Shown here: one piece after another, positions 44,212 through 52,357 of the stretch
Position numbering within the stretch: position 1 is the first letter of the stretch
How the letters are laid out: every line of letters starts with the position of its first letter
DNA from: Pannonibacter phragmitetus DSM 14782
GTDB lineage: Bacteria > Pseudomonadota > Alphaproteobacteria > Rhizobiales > Stappiaceae
DNA: 64,000 bases
Direction of reading: 5' to 3'
Assembly (NCBI RefSeq): GCF_000382365.1
Contig: NZ_KB908215.1
Location: 124,001 to 188,000, forward strand
Notes under the pieces: model-generated
Told to the model about the DNA's origin: nothing
Database searches by the model: none
The model's input: the letters and a program-made list of their open reading frames with translations, nothing else
Program-made: the position numbers and the translations under genes

Positions 44212-44343
44212 TCAGCGCTTCACCTCCCACGTGGTTACACGCTTGCCCGTTGCAGCGTCCTTGCCGTCCTTGAGCTGGATGCCCATGGCAGAGAGTTCGT
44301 CGCGGATGCGGTCGGCTTCGGCCCAGTTTTTGGCTTCAAGACT
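44212..44343 (-). pseudogene. orphan 3' end of cysS (remnant of a second copy)
   Basis: On the leftward strand this segment encodes [20 protein letters not shown], then [22 protein letters not shown] and a TGA at 44212-44214. This matches the end of the intact CysS gene just upstream ([20 protein letters not shown] and onward) at nearly every residue, but with GC-richer codons typical of this genome. It has no start and cannot be expressed alone. It is probably the native cysS tail left behind when the last third of the gene was replaced by a foreign allele. The 71 bases to the intact stop (44344-44414) show no gene. Confidence 0.85.
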
Positions 44344-44414
44344 GGCGAATATTTTCGTCAATCTGCAGATCCTGAAATACAGAGACAAGCTTTGCGGTCC
44401 ATCATTGCCCTAAC

Positions 44415-46007
44415 TTATCTAAGCCCGGGGAGTTTAAGTTCGCCTGCGATTTTCACCTCCCATGTGGTCACGCGCTTCCCGGTAGCGGCGTCCTTGCTGT
44501 CCTTGAGTTGAATGCCCATGACAGAAAGTTCGTCGCGGATGCGATCAGCTTCGGCCCAATTCTTTTCATCAATGTAGCTAGAGCGAAGCCTCAGTTTCAG
44601 CTTAATCGCGTCAGGCTCAAGCCCTAATGTAGAGGCGGCAACATAATCCTTAATCATTGGACGCTGAATAAGAAAAGGCTGACCTTCACGATCCAAAATT
44701 TCACCGAACTTCTGATCTGCAATGTCAAACTGTTCCTGGGGTAAATCGTACCAGGCCTGAATTTCTTTAAAGGGTGCACCCGTTACGAAGCACAAGTCAG
44801 CTGCAAATTGCTCAAGTGAACCCTCCCCCGCTCTGATTGCTGCGGCTCGATGCGCAAAGGATTGAACAACCTCTGGCGTATTCAGATCATTTGCCAACAC
44901 ATTTACAACTTCATCTGAAGGCTTGGCTCTGATCAGTCCGATGTTAACGGTCTGAATCAACGACGCCCAGCTCTGCAGCAAGGCTTCCGCCTCCTCCAGC
45001 CGTTTCACCGAGAAATCAATCGGCTCGCGGTAATGAGTCATCAGCATGGCAAGGCGCAGCACTTCGCCGGGCCATTTGCGGCCGCCGAATTTTTCCGTGT
45101 GCAGCAGGTCGTGGATGGTGACGAAGTTGCCCTCGGACTTGGACATCTTGCGCCCTTCCACCTGCACGAAACCGTTGTGCAGCCAGAAGTTTGCCATCAC
45201 GCTGGTGCCATGGGCGCAGCAGGACTGGGCGATTTCGTTTTCGTGGTGCGGGAAGATCAGATCCAGCCCGCCGCCGTGGATGTCGAACACCTCACCCAGG
45301 TGATGGGCGCTCATGACCGAGCATTCGATGTGCCAGCCGGGGCGGCCACGGCCCCAGGGGCTGTCCCAGCCCGGCTCTTCCGGGGAAGACAGCTTCCACA
45401 GCACGAAGTCGCCCGGGTTCTTCTTGTGGGCATCGACGGCAATGCGCGCGCCTGCCCTCTGCTCTTCCAGATTGCGCTTGGAGAGCTGGCCATAGGCCTC
45501 CATCGAGCCGGTGTCGAACAGCACCTCGCCGCCATCTTGCGTCTGAGCCACATAGGCATGGCCGCGGACAATCAGCGTCTCGATCATCGAAACCATGCCC
45601 GCAATGTGCTGGGTCGCGCGCGGCTCATGGTTCGGCTCAAGGCAGCCCAGCGCCTTCACGTCCGCGTGGAACTGGTCCGCCGTGGTGGAGGTCACCCGTG
45701 CGATGGCATCGTTCAGCGGCAGGCCGGGAAAGTCACGCAGGGCGCGGGCGTTGATCTTGTCATCCACGTCCGTGATGTTGCGCACATAGGTGACGTGATC
45801 GGCCCCGTAGAGATGGCGCAGCAGGCGGTAGAGCACGTCAAAGACAATGACGGGCCGGGCATTGCCGATATGGGCAAAGTCATAGACCGTCGGTCCGCAC
45901 ACATACATGCGCACGTTCTGCGGATCGATTGGATGGAAGACATCCTTCGTCCGGGTCAGCGTATTGGTCAGGCGCAGAACCGGGGCGTCCGGGCTGGCAT
46001 TCGTCAT
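44415..46007 (-). CDS. cysS: cysteinyl-tRNA synthetase (mosaic 3' third)
   Basis: CysS (530 residues, longer than the usual 460-500) charges tRNA-Cys. Class I motifs are present: [20 protein letters not shown] (HIGN), zinc-site residues including [20 protein letters not shown], and the KMSKS loop [16 protein letters not shown]. Residues 1 to about 345 use GC-rich codons like the neighbours. From about position 44970 to the stop the DNA is clearly poorer in GC, and the end carries an unusual extension ([11 protein letters not shown]). The downstream orphan native 3' end supports partial replacement by a horizontally acquired allele. The catalytic core is complete, so it should be functional. 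Confidence 0.95.
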   Translation of the reverse strand: MTNASPDAPVLRLTNTLTRTKDVFHPIDPQNVRMYVCGPTVYDFAHIGNARPVIVFDVLYRLLRHLYGADHVTYVRNITDVDDKINARALRDFPGLPLNDAIARVTSTTADQFHADVKALGCLEPNHEPRATQHIAGMVSMIETLIVRGHAYVAQTQDGGEVLFDTGSMEAYGQLSKRNLEEQRAGARIAVDAHKKNPGDFVLWKLSSPEEPGWDSPWGRGRPGWHIECSVMSAHHLGEVFDIHGGGLDLIFPHHENEIAQSCCAHGTSVMANFWLHNGFVQVEGRKMSKSEGNFVTIHDLLHTEKFGGRKWPGEVLRLAMLMTHYREPIDFSVKRLEEAEALLQSWASLIQTVNIGLIRAKPSDEVVNVLANDLNTPEVVQSFAHRAAAIRAGEGSLEQFAADLCFVTGAPFKEIQAWYDLPQEQFDIADQKFGEILDREGQPFLIQRPMIKDYVAASTLGLEPDAIKLKLRLRSSYIDEKNWAEADRIRDELSVMGIQLKDSKDAATGKRVTTWEVKIAGELKLPGLR

Positions 46008-46349
46008 GACACGTCGTCTCCTGGCCTGCTGGCCGGGGGCGTCCGTCTCTTTGGAATTGGCGCAAGGAGGGAACGGCCACAGCCAGCAGAGGTGCTAGCT
46101 GCAAATAATGGTGATCGGAATGAGGGTCCGGCTGGCCGTATTCATGGCTCTGTTGTGACCGGTTTCCCGTTTCCGGTCAAGCATTCATCTGCCGCGCCGC
46201 GCAGGCCCAGGGGCCCGGTTCCCTCAGGATCCAAACACCTGTTCACGAAGCTGAACGCCAGCTGAATTTGCCCCTCAGACCCGGTTCAGCGCGCCCCTGC
46301 CACAGTAGCGCCATGAGTTGAACACAGCCCGCCGCAGCGGCCGGGCAAG
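46008..46349. other. intergenic region between cysS and a small secreted protein gene
   Basis: No gene is supported in these 342 bases. The left part presumably contains the cysS promoter and ribosome site. The right part (about 46250-46340) is likely the promoter and leader for the rightward small gene. Partial GC-rich dyads are present, but none is long enough to call. Confidence 0.4.
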
Positions 46350-46556
46350 ATGAAAATGGGGCCTGTCATGTTTGCACGTCTTGTCTCGGTCTGCTTCGTT
46401 CTCGCCATCATCGCCTCCCCCTTCGCCGGCCTTGCAGCCCTTGCCTCCAGCAAGCCGATGCCCTTCGGCGTCTCCGCCCAGAAGAGCATGTGCATGACCA
46501 CCGGCGTCAGCTGCGGTGCCGGCCACATCCTGCTGCCGGCGATGATCCGGGGCTGA
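46350..46556 (+). CDS. small secreted protein, unknown function
   Basis: This protein of up to 68 residues has a clear hydrophobic signal sequence (MFARLVSVCFVLAIIASPFA from the third ATG at 46368) followed by a short mature part with two Cys (SMCMTTGVSCGAGHILLP). Third-position G/C codon use agrees with real genes here. The exact start is uncertain (46350, 46356 or 46368). It lies upstream of the ArsR regulator in the same direction. Function unknown. Confidence 0.45.
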   Translation: MKMGPVMFARLVSVCFVLAIIASPFAGLAALASSKPMPFGVSAQKSMCMTTGVSCGAGHILLPAMIRG

Positions 46557-46650
46557 GCGCACCGGCAGGCTGCAGCGCTCTTTCAGAAAGCCTGAAGACA
46601 GTGTGACGGCGCGGCTTGAAACAATCGGGTCTAGGTGCCATCTTGCGCCC

Positions 46651-47001
46651 ATGGAAACCAAGGCTCTGGAAGAAAAGGCCGAAGCGGCCACACAGTTTCT
46701 CAAAACCATCGCCTCGACGCCGAGGCTGATGCTCCTGTGCATGATGGCCGACCGGGAGTGCAAGGTCGGCGATCTGGCCGAACAGACCGGCATGCGTATG
46801 CCCACCGTCTCCCAGCAGCTCAGCCTGCTGCGCGCGCAGGGGCTCGTTCGCACCCGGCGGGAAGGCACGACGATCTATTACCGGCTGGCGAGTGATGCGG
46901 CACGCGATGTCATGGCGGTGCTTTACGCGCATTTCTGCTCGCCCGATGCAAAGCCTCAGGAAGCCCCGCAGACCGAGGACGAGGAAGAGCCCGCGCTGTA
47001 A
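46651..47001 (+). CDS. ArsR family regulator, BigR/SqrR-like candidate persulfide sensor
   Basis: This 116-residue winged-helix ArsR/SmtB protein starts METKALEEKAEAATQFLKTI and has the recognition helix region GMRMPTVSQQLSLLRAQGLV and the wing RTRREGTTIYYRL. It lacks the metal-binding ELCVCDL motif. Two cysteines, Cys30 (RLMLLCMMA) and Cys96 (LYAHFC), are 66 residues apart. That is the same spacing as the reactive pair of BigR (42/108) and SqrR (41/107), which form a polysulfide bridge. This makes it a likely sulfide/persulfide sensor, although no sulfide-oxidation gene is adjacent. An extra Cys37 is present. The acidic C-terminal tail (EDEEEP) is unusual. Confidence 0.85.
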   Translation: METKALEEKAEAATQFLKTIASTPRLMLLCMMADRECKVGDLAEQTGMRMPTVSQQLSLLRAQGLVRTRREGTTIYYRLASDAARDVMAVLYAHFCSPDAKPQEAPQTEDEEEPAL

Positions 47002-47022
47002 GCCAGTGCGGGCTTCTGCCTG

Positions 47023-47553
47023 TCATTTATCCAGAAAATCAGCACAGCGCGGCGCTTCGCCACTGCCCCAGGGCATGATGGGAACGGTCGAGGTGGAGTT
47101 CTTCGGGCTGCCTTCCACCAGCTTGTCGGAATAGACGAGATAGACCAGCACATTGCGCTTGGTGTCGCAGCCGCGCACGATCCGCATCTTCTTGAACAGG
47201 AACGACCGGCGCTGGCGGAACACCTCCTCGCCCTGCTCGAAACGCGCCTTGAAGCTGACCGGCCCGACCTGACGGCAGGCGAGCGAAATGTCCGACACCT
47301 CCTCGGCAATGCCGAGCCAGCCGTCAATGCCACCCTTTTCCGGGACGGTGAAATGACAGGCGACGCCCTCCACCACCGGATCGTCGATGGCATAGGTTGC
47401 AAGCTTGTGGTCAGGCGTGAGGAACTTCCACACGGTGGACTTCTTGAAGATGAGATCCGGCTCTTCTGCCGCGAGAGCCGTGCCTGCTGCCAGCAGAACA
47501 GCCAAAAGACCACCTGCGAGCCTTGCGGCCACGCCTCCGTGTCTGATGCTCAT
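47023..47553 (-). CDS. creA: CreA family protein
   Basis: This 176-residue exported protein has a signal peptide (about residues 1-29, ending GTALAA). It matches CreA, with family segments VEGVACHFTVPEKGGIDGWL, GIAEEVSDISLACRQVGPVS and YSDKLVEGSPKNSTSTVPIM. CreA is a conserved periplasmic protein of unknown biochemical function, named from the E. coli creABCD region. It converges on the ArsR gene with a 21-bp gap. Confidence 0.92.
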   Translation of the reverse strand: MSIRHGGVAARLAGGLLAVLLAAGTALAAEEPDLIFKKSTVWKFLTPDHKLATYAIDDPVVEGVACHFTVPEKGGIDGWLGIAEEVSDISLACRQVGPVSFKARFEQGEEVFRQRRSFLFKKMRIVRGCDTKRNVLVYLVYSDKLVEGSPKNSTSTVPIMPWGSGEAPRCADFLDK

Positions 47554-47669
47554 GCCCGTTGCCCTTTCCTGTCACGCAGATCAATGTTCCTCTTATGTGG
47601 CCGCTCCCGCAGCAATTTTCCATAGCGGGCACAAGCTGCAGCCACAGCCGCACGGGGTGCGCCGCCTGC

Positions 47670-47710
47670 AAGGCCAGTTTCAGCAGGAGGCTGGCCTTTA
47701 TGTTTTCCTT
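47670..47710 (+). terminator. terminator-like hairpin upstream of the kdp operon
   Basis: The stem AAGGCCAG (47670-47677) / CTGGCCTT (47691-47698) with a 13-base loop is followed by TATGTTTTCCTT. It lies 93 bp before the first kdp peptide gene with no rightward gene between creA and itself. It may be a leader attenuator or the end of a short RNA. Confidence 0.5.
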
Positions 47711-47790
47711 ATGCGCCCTGACTGACTTCCCAATCGAACCCTGATGCCGTTTGCGGCGATTTTGAGCCGGTCACAACAGGAGACCGGATC

Positions 47791-47874
47791 ATGTCCGACA
47801 TCATCTTTCTCGCGATTGGCTGCGGCTGCCTGGGGGTGCTTGCGCTCTATGCCCGCGGCCTTGACCGGCTGTGA
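47791..47874 (+). CDS. 27-residue membrane peptide at the head of the kdp operon
   Basis: A very short frame encodes MSDIIFLAIGCGCLGVLALY followed by ARGLDRL. It consists of one hydrophobic helix and a positively charged end. A perfect Shine-Dalgarno AGGAG lies eight bases before the ATG, and kdpF starts 11 bases after its stop. Similar tiny genes precede kdpF in other alphaproteobacterial kdp operons, so it is probably translated and may be an accessory of the Kdp complex. Its role is unknown. Confidence 0.75.
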   Translation: MSDIIFLAIGCGCLGVLALYARGLDRL

Positions 47875-47885
47875 GGACGAAAGCC

Positions 47886-47972
47886 ATGTTCGAGCTTTTG
47901 TCCGGCCTCGCCGTGGTTTGCGGCCTTGGCATCTACCTCGTGGTTACGCTGCTGCGGCCCGAGCGGTTCTGA
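47886..47972 (+). CDS. kdpF: K(+)-transporting ATPase subunit F
   Basis: This 28-residue hydrophobic peptide ([20 protein letters not shown], then TLLRPERF) has the typical KdpF end with a single membrane helix followed by L-x-x-P-E-x-F. KdpF stabilises the KdpABC complex in the inner membrane. GAGG nine bases upstream and position directly before kdpA support it. Confidence 0.9.
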   Translation: MFELLSGLAVVCGLGIYLVVTLLRPERF

Positions 47973-47991
47973 TCCTCTACGGAGCGCACCC

Positions 47992-49701
47992 ATGACCCTT
48001 TCTGGCTGGCTGCAGATCGGCCTGTTCTTTCTGGCCGTTCTCGCCATCATCAAGCCTCTCGGGCTTTACATGGCCTATGTCTTTTCAGGCAGGCGCACTT
48101 GGCTTTCACCTGTTCTCGGGCCCATCGAGAGCGGCTTCCACAAGGCTTCCGGCATTGATCCGCAGCGGGAACAGGGCTGGCTTGGCTACACGCTTGCCAT
48201 GCTGACCTTTTCGCTGACGGGCTTCCTTGCCCTTTATGCCATCCTGCGGCTGCAGCACCTGCTGCCGTTCAATCCGCAGGGCTTTTCCGGCATGCCGGCG
48301 GACCTTGCCTTCAACACGGCTGCCTCCTTCGTCACCAACACCAACTGGCAGAACTATGGCGGTGAGACCACACTGAGCCACTTCAGCCAGATGGCCGGAC
48401 TGACGGTGCAGAACTTCCTGTCCGCCGCCACCGGCATGGCGCTGGCTGTCGCCTTCACCCGCGCCTTCGCCCGCTCCAAGGCCAGCACGCTTGGCAACTT
48501 CTGGGCCGACATGACCCGGGCGGTGCTTTACATCCTGCTGCCGCTGGCCATCCTCGTGGCCCTCCTCTTCGTTGCCTTGGGCCTGCCGCAGACGCTGAAC
48601 GGGTCTGCCACGGTGACAACGCTGGAAGGCGCGCAACAGGTGATTGCGCTCGGGCCCGTCGCCAGCCAGGAAGCCATCAAGCAGCTTGGCACGAACGGCG
48701 GTGGCTTCTTCAACGTCAACGCCGCCCATCCGTTCGAAAATCCGACGGCCTTCTCCAACTATCTCAACATGTTCGCCATGCTGAGCGTGTCGTCCGCCCT
48801 CGTTTATGCCTTTGGCGTGATGGCAGACTGCCGCCGTCAGGCCTGGGCGCTGCTCAGTGCCATGGCGCTGCTGCTGATCGCTGGCGTTGCCGTCATCTAC
48901 TGGGCCGAAACGCAAGGCAACCCGATCCTGACCGCCCTTGGCGCGGATGCGGCGGGCGGCAACATGGAAGGCAAGGAAGTGCGCTTCGGTCAGGCCATGA
49001 CCGCGCTCTATGCCGCCGTCACCACGGGCCTTTCCAATGGCGGCGTCAATGGCATGCACGGGTCATTCACCGGCCTTGGCGGGCTGGTGCCGATGTTCCT
49101 GATCCAGCTTGGCGAGGTTCTGCCGGGCGGCGTGGGCTCGGGCCTCTATGGCATGCTCGTCTTTGCCCTGCTCTCGGTCTTCGTGGCGGGCCTCATGGTG
49201 GGCCGCACACCGGAGTTTCTGGGCAAGAAGATCGACGGGCGCGAGATGAAGTTTGCCATGCTGGCCGTGCTCATCCTGCCGCTGGTGATCCTCGGGTTCA
49301 CGGCCGTGTCCGCCATGCTGCCCACAGCCCTTGCCAGCCTTGGCACCGGTGGTCCGCACGGCCTGTCGGAGATGCTTTATGCCTATACCTCGGCTGCGGG
49401 CAACAATGGCTCGGCCTTCGGCGGGCTCAGTGGCAACACGCCCTGGTACAACACCACCCTCGGGCTCTCCATGCTGCTTGGCCGCTTTGCCTATGCAGTG
49501 CCCGTGATGGCGATCGCCGGGTCTTTGGCCGCCAAGGTCAAGGTTCCCGCCTCCTCCGGCACGTTCCCGACTGATGGGCCGCTGTTCACCGGCCTTCTCA
49601 TCGCCATCATCCTCATTCTCGGCGGTCTGCAGTTCTTCCCGGCTCTCGCCCTCGGTCCCATTGCCGAACACCTGGCGATGCTTGCCGGCCAGACCTTCTG
49701 A
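47992..49701 (+). CDS. kdpA: K(+)-transporting ATPase subunit A
   Basis: This 569-residue membrane channel subunit of the KdpFABC high-affinity potassium pump has the ten-helix profile. Four selectivity-filter repeats are visible, among them [53 protein letters not shown] and [20 protein letters not shown]. The ATG at 47992 has GGAG seven bases upstream. It is directly followed by kdpB. Confidence 0.97.
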   Translation: MTLSGWLQIGLFFLAVLAIIKPLGLYMAYVFSGRRTWLSPVLGPIESGFHKASGIDPQREQGWLGYTLAMLTFSLTGFLALYAILRLQHLLPFNPQGFSGMPADLAFNTAASFVTNTNWQNYGGETTLSHFSQMAGLTVQNFLSAATGMALAVAFTRAFARSKASTLGNFWADMTRAVLYILLPLAILVALLFVALGLPQTLNGSATVTTLEGAQQVIALGPVASQEAIKQLGTNGGGFFNVNAAHPFENPTAFSNYLNMFAMLSVSSALVYAFGVMADCRRQAWALLSAMALLLIAGVAVIYWAETQGNPILTALGADAAGGNMEGKEVRFGQAMTALYAAVTTGLSNGGVNGMHGSFTGLGGLVPMFLIQLGEVLPGGVGSGLYGMLVFALLSVFVAGLMVGRTPEFLGKKIDGREMKFAMLAVLILPLVILGFTAVSAMLPTALASLGTGGPHGLSEMLYAYTSAAGNNGSAFGGLSGNTPWYNTTLGLSMLLGRFAYAVPVMAIAGSLAAKVKVPASSGTFPTDGPLFTGLLIAIILILGGLQFFPALALGPIAEHLAMLAGQTF

Positions 49702-49714
49702 AAGGGTTATTCCC

Positions 49715-51778
49715 ATGTCCACTGACACAAGGGATGCCAAGGGGCAGAAGCTGCCTCACGGCCCGAACATGCTCTCCCCCGCCATTCTGCTTCCCGCCTT
49801 GCGTGATGCGGTCGTGAAGCTGGACCCGCGCCAGCTGGTGCGCAATCCGGTCATCTTCGTCACCGAAGTGGTGGCGGCACTGGTGACCGTGCTGTTCGCC
49901 CGTGATCTGGTGCTGGGAGCGGAAGACACCGTCTTCTCCGGCCAGATTGCCGCATGGCTGTGGTTCACGGTGCTTTTCGCCACCTTCGCCGAAGCCGTGG
50001 CCGAAGGACGCGGGCGGGCGCAGGCAGACAGCCTGAAGCGCACCAAGTCCGAACTCACCGCCCGGCGGCTGGGGCCGGACGGCGGTACGGAAAGCATCCC
50101 CGCCGCCAGCCTTTCCGTAGGTGACGAGGTGCTGGTGGCAGCCGGGGAGCTGATCCCGGGCGATGGCGAGGTGATCGAGGGCGTTGCCACGGTCAACGAA
50201 AGCGCCATCACCGGTGAATCGGCCCCTGTCATCCGTGAATCGGGCGGCGACCGCTCGGCGGTGACAGGCGGCACGGAGGTGCTGTCCGACGAGATCCGTG
50301 TGCGCATCACGGTCGCCCCGGGCTCCAGTTTCGTGGACCGGATGATCGCCCTCATCGAAGGCGCCCAGCGCCAGAAGACGCCGAACGAAATCGCCCTGTC
50401 GATCCTGCTGTCGGGCCTGACGCTGATCTTCCTCTTCGTCTGCACCGCCATCTGGGGCCTTGCCGCCTATTCTGGCGCGGTCATTTCCGTCACCGTGCTG
50501 GCAGCCCTGCTGGTCACGCTGATCCCCACCACCATCGGCGGGCTGCTGTCAGCCATCGGCATTGCAGGCATGGACCGGCTGGTGCGCTTCAACGTCATTG
50601 CCACCTCGGGCCGTGCGGTTGAGGCCGCAGGCGACGTGGATACGCTGCTGCTCGACAAGACCGGTACAATCACCTTCGGCAACCGCATGGCCAGCGATTT
50701 TGCCGCTGCGCCCGGCGTCAGCATTCCCGAACTGGCGGAAGCAGCGCTTCTGGCCAGCCTTTCCGACGAAACTCCCGAAGGCCGCTCCATCGTTGCCCTC
50801 GCCACCGGTGACTTCGGCATCGCCCTGCCGCAGGTAACGCCTGATGCCGTCATTGCTTTCTCCGCCGAGACGCGCCTGTCCGGCGTGGACATGGGAGAGC
50901 GCCGCCTGCGCAAGGGGGCGGTGGATGCGGTGCTGGCCTTCACAGGCCTCACGGCAGCAACGGCTCCGGCAGAGTTCTCCCGCGCCGTGGACCGGATCGC
51001 CCGCAGCGGCGGCACGCCGCTGGCGGTGGCCGATGGCAAGCGGCTGCTCGGCGTCATCCACCTCAAGGACGTGGTCAAGCCCGGCATCAAGGAGCGGTTT
51101 GCCGCCCTGCGCGCCATGGGCATCCGCACGGTCATGGTCACCGGCGACAATCCGGTCACAGCCGCTGCAATCGCCTCGGAAGCTGGCGTCGATGACTTTC
51201 TGGCCAGCGCTACGCCCGAAGACAAGCTGGCGTATATCCGCCGCGAGCAGCCGGGCGGGCGCCTGATCGCCATGTGCGGCGATGGCACCAACGATGCCCC
51301 TGCCCTTGCGCAGGCAGACGTGGGTGTTGCCATGCAGACCGGCACCCAGGCAGCCCGCGAAGCTGCCAACATGGTGGATCTGGACTCCAGCCCCACCAAG
51401 CTCATCGAGATCGTGGAGATCGGCAAACAGTTGCTCATGACACGCGGCTCGCTGACCACCTTCTCCATCGCCAATGATGTGGCCAAGTACTTCGCCATCA
51501 TCCCGGCGCTGTTCATCGCCGCCTATCCGGCACTTGGCAGCCTCAACATCATGGGCCTCGCCTCACCGCGCTCGGCCATCCTGTCTGCGGTGATTTTCAA
51601 CGCACTGATCATCGTGGCCCTGATCCCGCTGGCGCTGAAGGGCGTTGCCTACCGTCCGGCAGGCGCGGCCTCCCTGCTGCGCCGGAACCTTGCCATCTAT
51701 GGCCTCGGCGGCCTGATCCTGCCTTTCGCAGGCATCAAGCTGATCGACATGGCCGTCAGCGCCCTCAATCTGGTGTAA
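49715..51778 (+). CDS. kdpB: K(+)-transporting ATPase subunit B
   Basis: This 687-residue P-type ATPase (type IA) carries the phosphorylation motif [17 protein letters not shown] with Asp314, the actuator motif [19 protein letters not shown] (TGES) and the hinge [20 protein letters not shown]. It energises potassium uptake with KdpA and KdpC. The ATG at 49715 is preceded by AAGGG at eight bases. The KdpB-type opening region ([20 protein letters not shown]) is intact. Confidence 0.97.
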   Translation: MSTDTRDAKGQKLPHGPNMLSPAILLPALRDAVVKLDPRQLVRNPVIFVTEVVAALVTVLFARDLVLGAEDTVFSGQIAAWLWFTVLFATFAEAVAEGRGRAQADSLKRTKSELTARRLGPDGGTESIPAASLSVGDEVLVAAGELIPGDGEVIEGVATVNESAITGESAPVIRESGGDRSAVTGGTEVLSDEIRVRITVAPGSSFVDRMIALIEGAQRQKTPNEIALSILLSGLTLIFLFVCTAIWGLAAYSGAVISVTVLAALLVTLIPTTIGGLLSAIGIAGMDRLVRFNVIATSGRAVEAAGDVDTLLLDKTGTITFGNRMASDFAAAPGVSIPELAEAALLASLSDETPEGRSIVALATGDFGIALPQVTPDAVIAFSAETRLSGVDMGERRLRKGAVDAVLAFTGLTAATAPAEFSRAVDRIARSGGTPLAVADGKRLLGVIHLKDVVKPGIKERFAALRAMGIRTVMVTGDNPVTAAAIASEAGVDDFLASATPEDKLAYIRREQPGGRLIAMCGDGTNDAPALAQADVGVAMQTGTQAAREAANMVDLDSSPTKLIEIVEIGKQLLMTRGSLTTFSIANDVAKYFAIIPALFIAAYPALGSLNIMGLASPRSAILSAVIFNALIIVALIPLALKGVAYRPAGAASLLRRNLAIYGLGGLILPFAGIKLIDMAVSALNLV

Positions 51779-51782
51779 CCCC

Positions 51783-52352
51783 ATGCTGAACCATCTCAGA
51801 CCCGCCATCGTGCTCACGCTCGCCATGACCGTCCTGACCGGACTGGCTTATCCGCTCGCCATCACCGGAGCCGCGCAGGTTCTGATGCCTGGGGCAGCCA
51901 ACGGCAGCCTGATGGAGCGGGACGGGAAGCCCGCAGGCTCGCTCTACATCGGTCAGGCCTTCAGTGATCCGCGCCACTTCTGGTCCCGTCCTTCCGCAAC
52001 TCCGGACACGCCTTACAACGCAGGCGCCTCGTCCGGCTCGAACCTCGGCACCACATCCGCCGCCCTCAAGGCGCGGGTGGAGGCAGAGGCCGCAAGGCTG
52101 ACCGCCAGCGGCTTGAGTGCGCCCCTGCCCGCAGACGCTCTTATGGCTTCGGGCTCCGGCCTTGACCCGCATATCTCGCCAGCTTTCGCGCTGGCGCAGG
52201 TGCCGCGCGTTGCTCAGGCACGCAGCATTGCCGAAGCGAAGGTCAGAACCCTGCTGCGCGAGCACACCGAAGAGCCGCTGCTTGGCCTGTTCGGAGAACC
52301 TCGTGTAAACGTGCTGGCGCTTAATCTGGCGCTCGACAGCCTCAAGGAGTGA
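51783..52352 (+). CDS. kdpC: K(+)-transporting ATPase subunit C
   Basis: This 189-residue single-span membrane protein of the Kdp pump has an N-terminal helix (IVLTLAMTVLTGLAYPLAIT). KdpC motifs are GQAFSDPRHFWSRPSATPDT, YNAGASSGSNLG and SGLDPHISPAFALAQVPRVA. It starts four bases after kdpB, so translation is probably coupled. Confidence 0.97.
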   Translation: MLNHLRPAIVLTLAMTVLTGLAYPLAITGAAQVLMPGAANGSLMERDGKPAGSLYIGQAFSDPRHFWSRPSATPDTPYNAGASSGSNLGTTSAALKARVEAEAARLTASGLSAPLPADALMASGSGLDPHISPAFALAQVPRVAQARSIAEAKVRTLLREHTEEPLLGLFGEPRVNVLALNLALDSLKE

Positions 52353-52357
52353 GCCGC

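Noticed and set aside
44212-44343. Orphan cysS end considered as an attachment-site duplication of an integrated element.
   Set aside because: No integrase or element genes lie between the two copies, which are about 200 bp apart, and the foreign portion is the gene tail itself. Partial gene replacement is simpler, though an excised element cannot be fully excluded.
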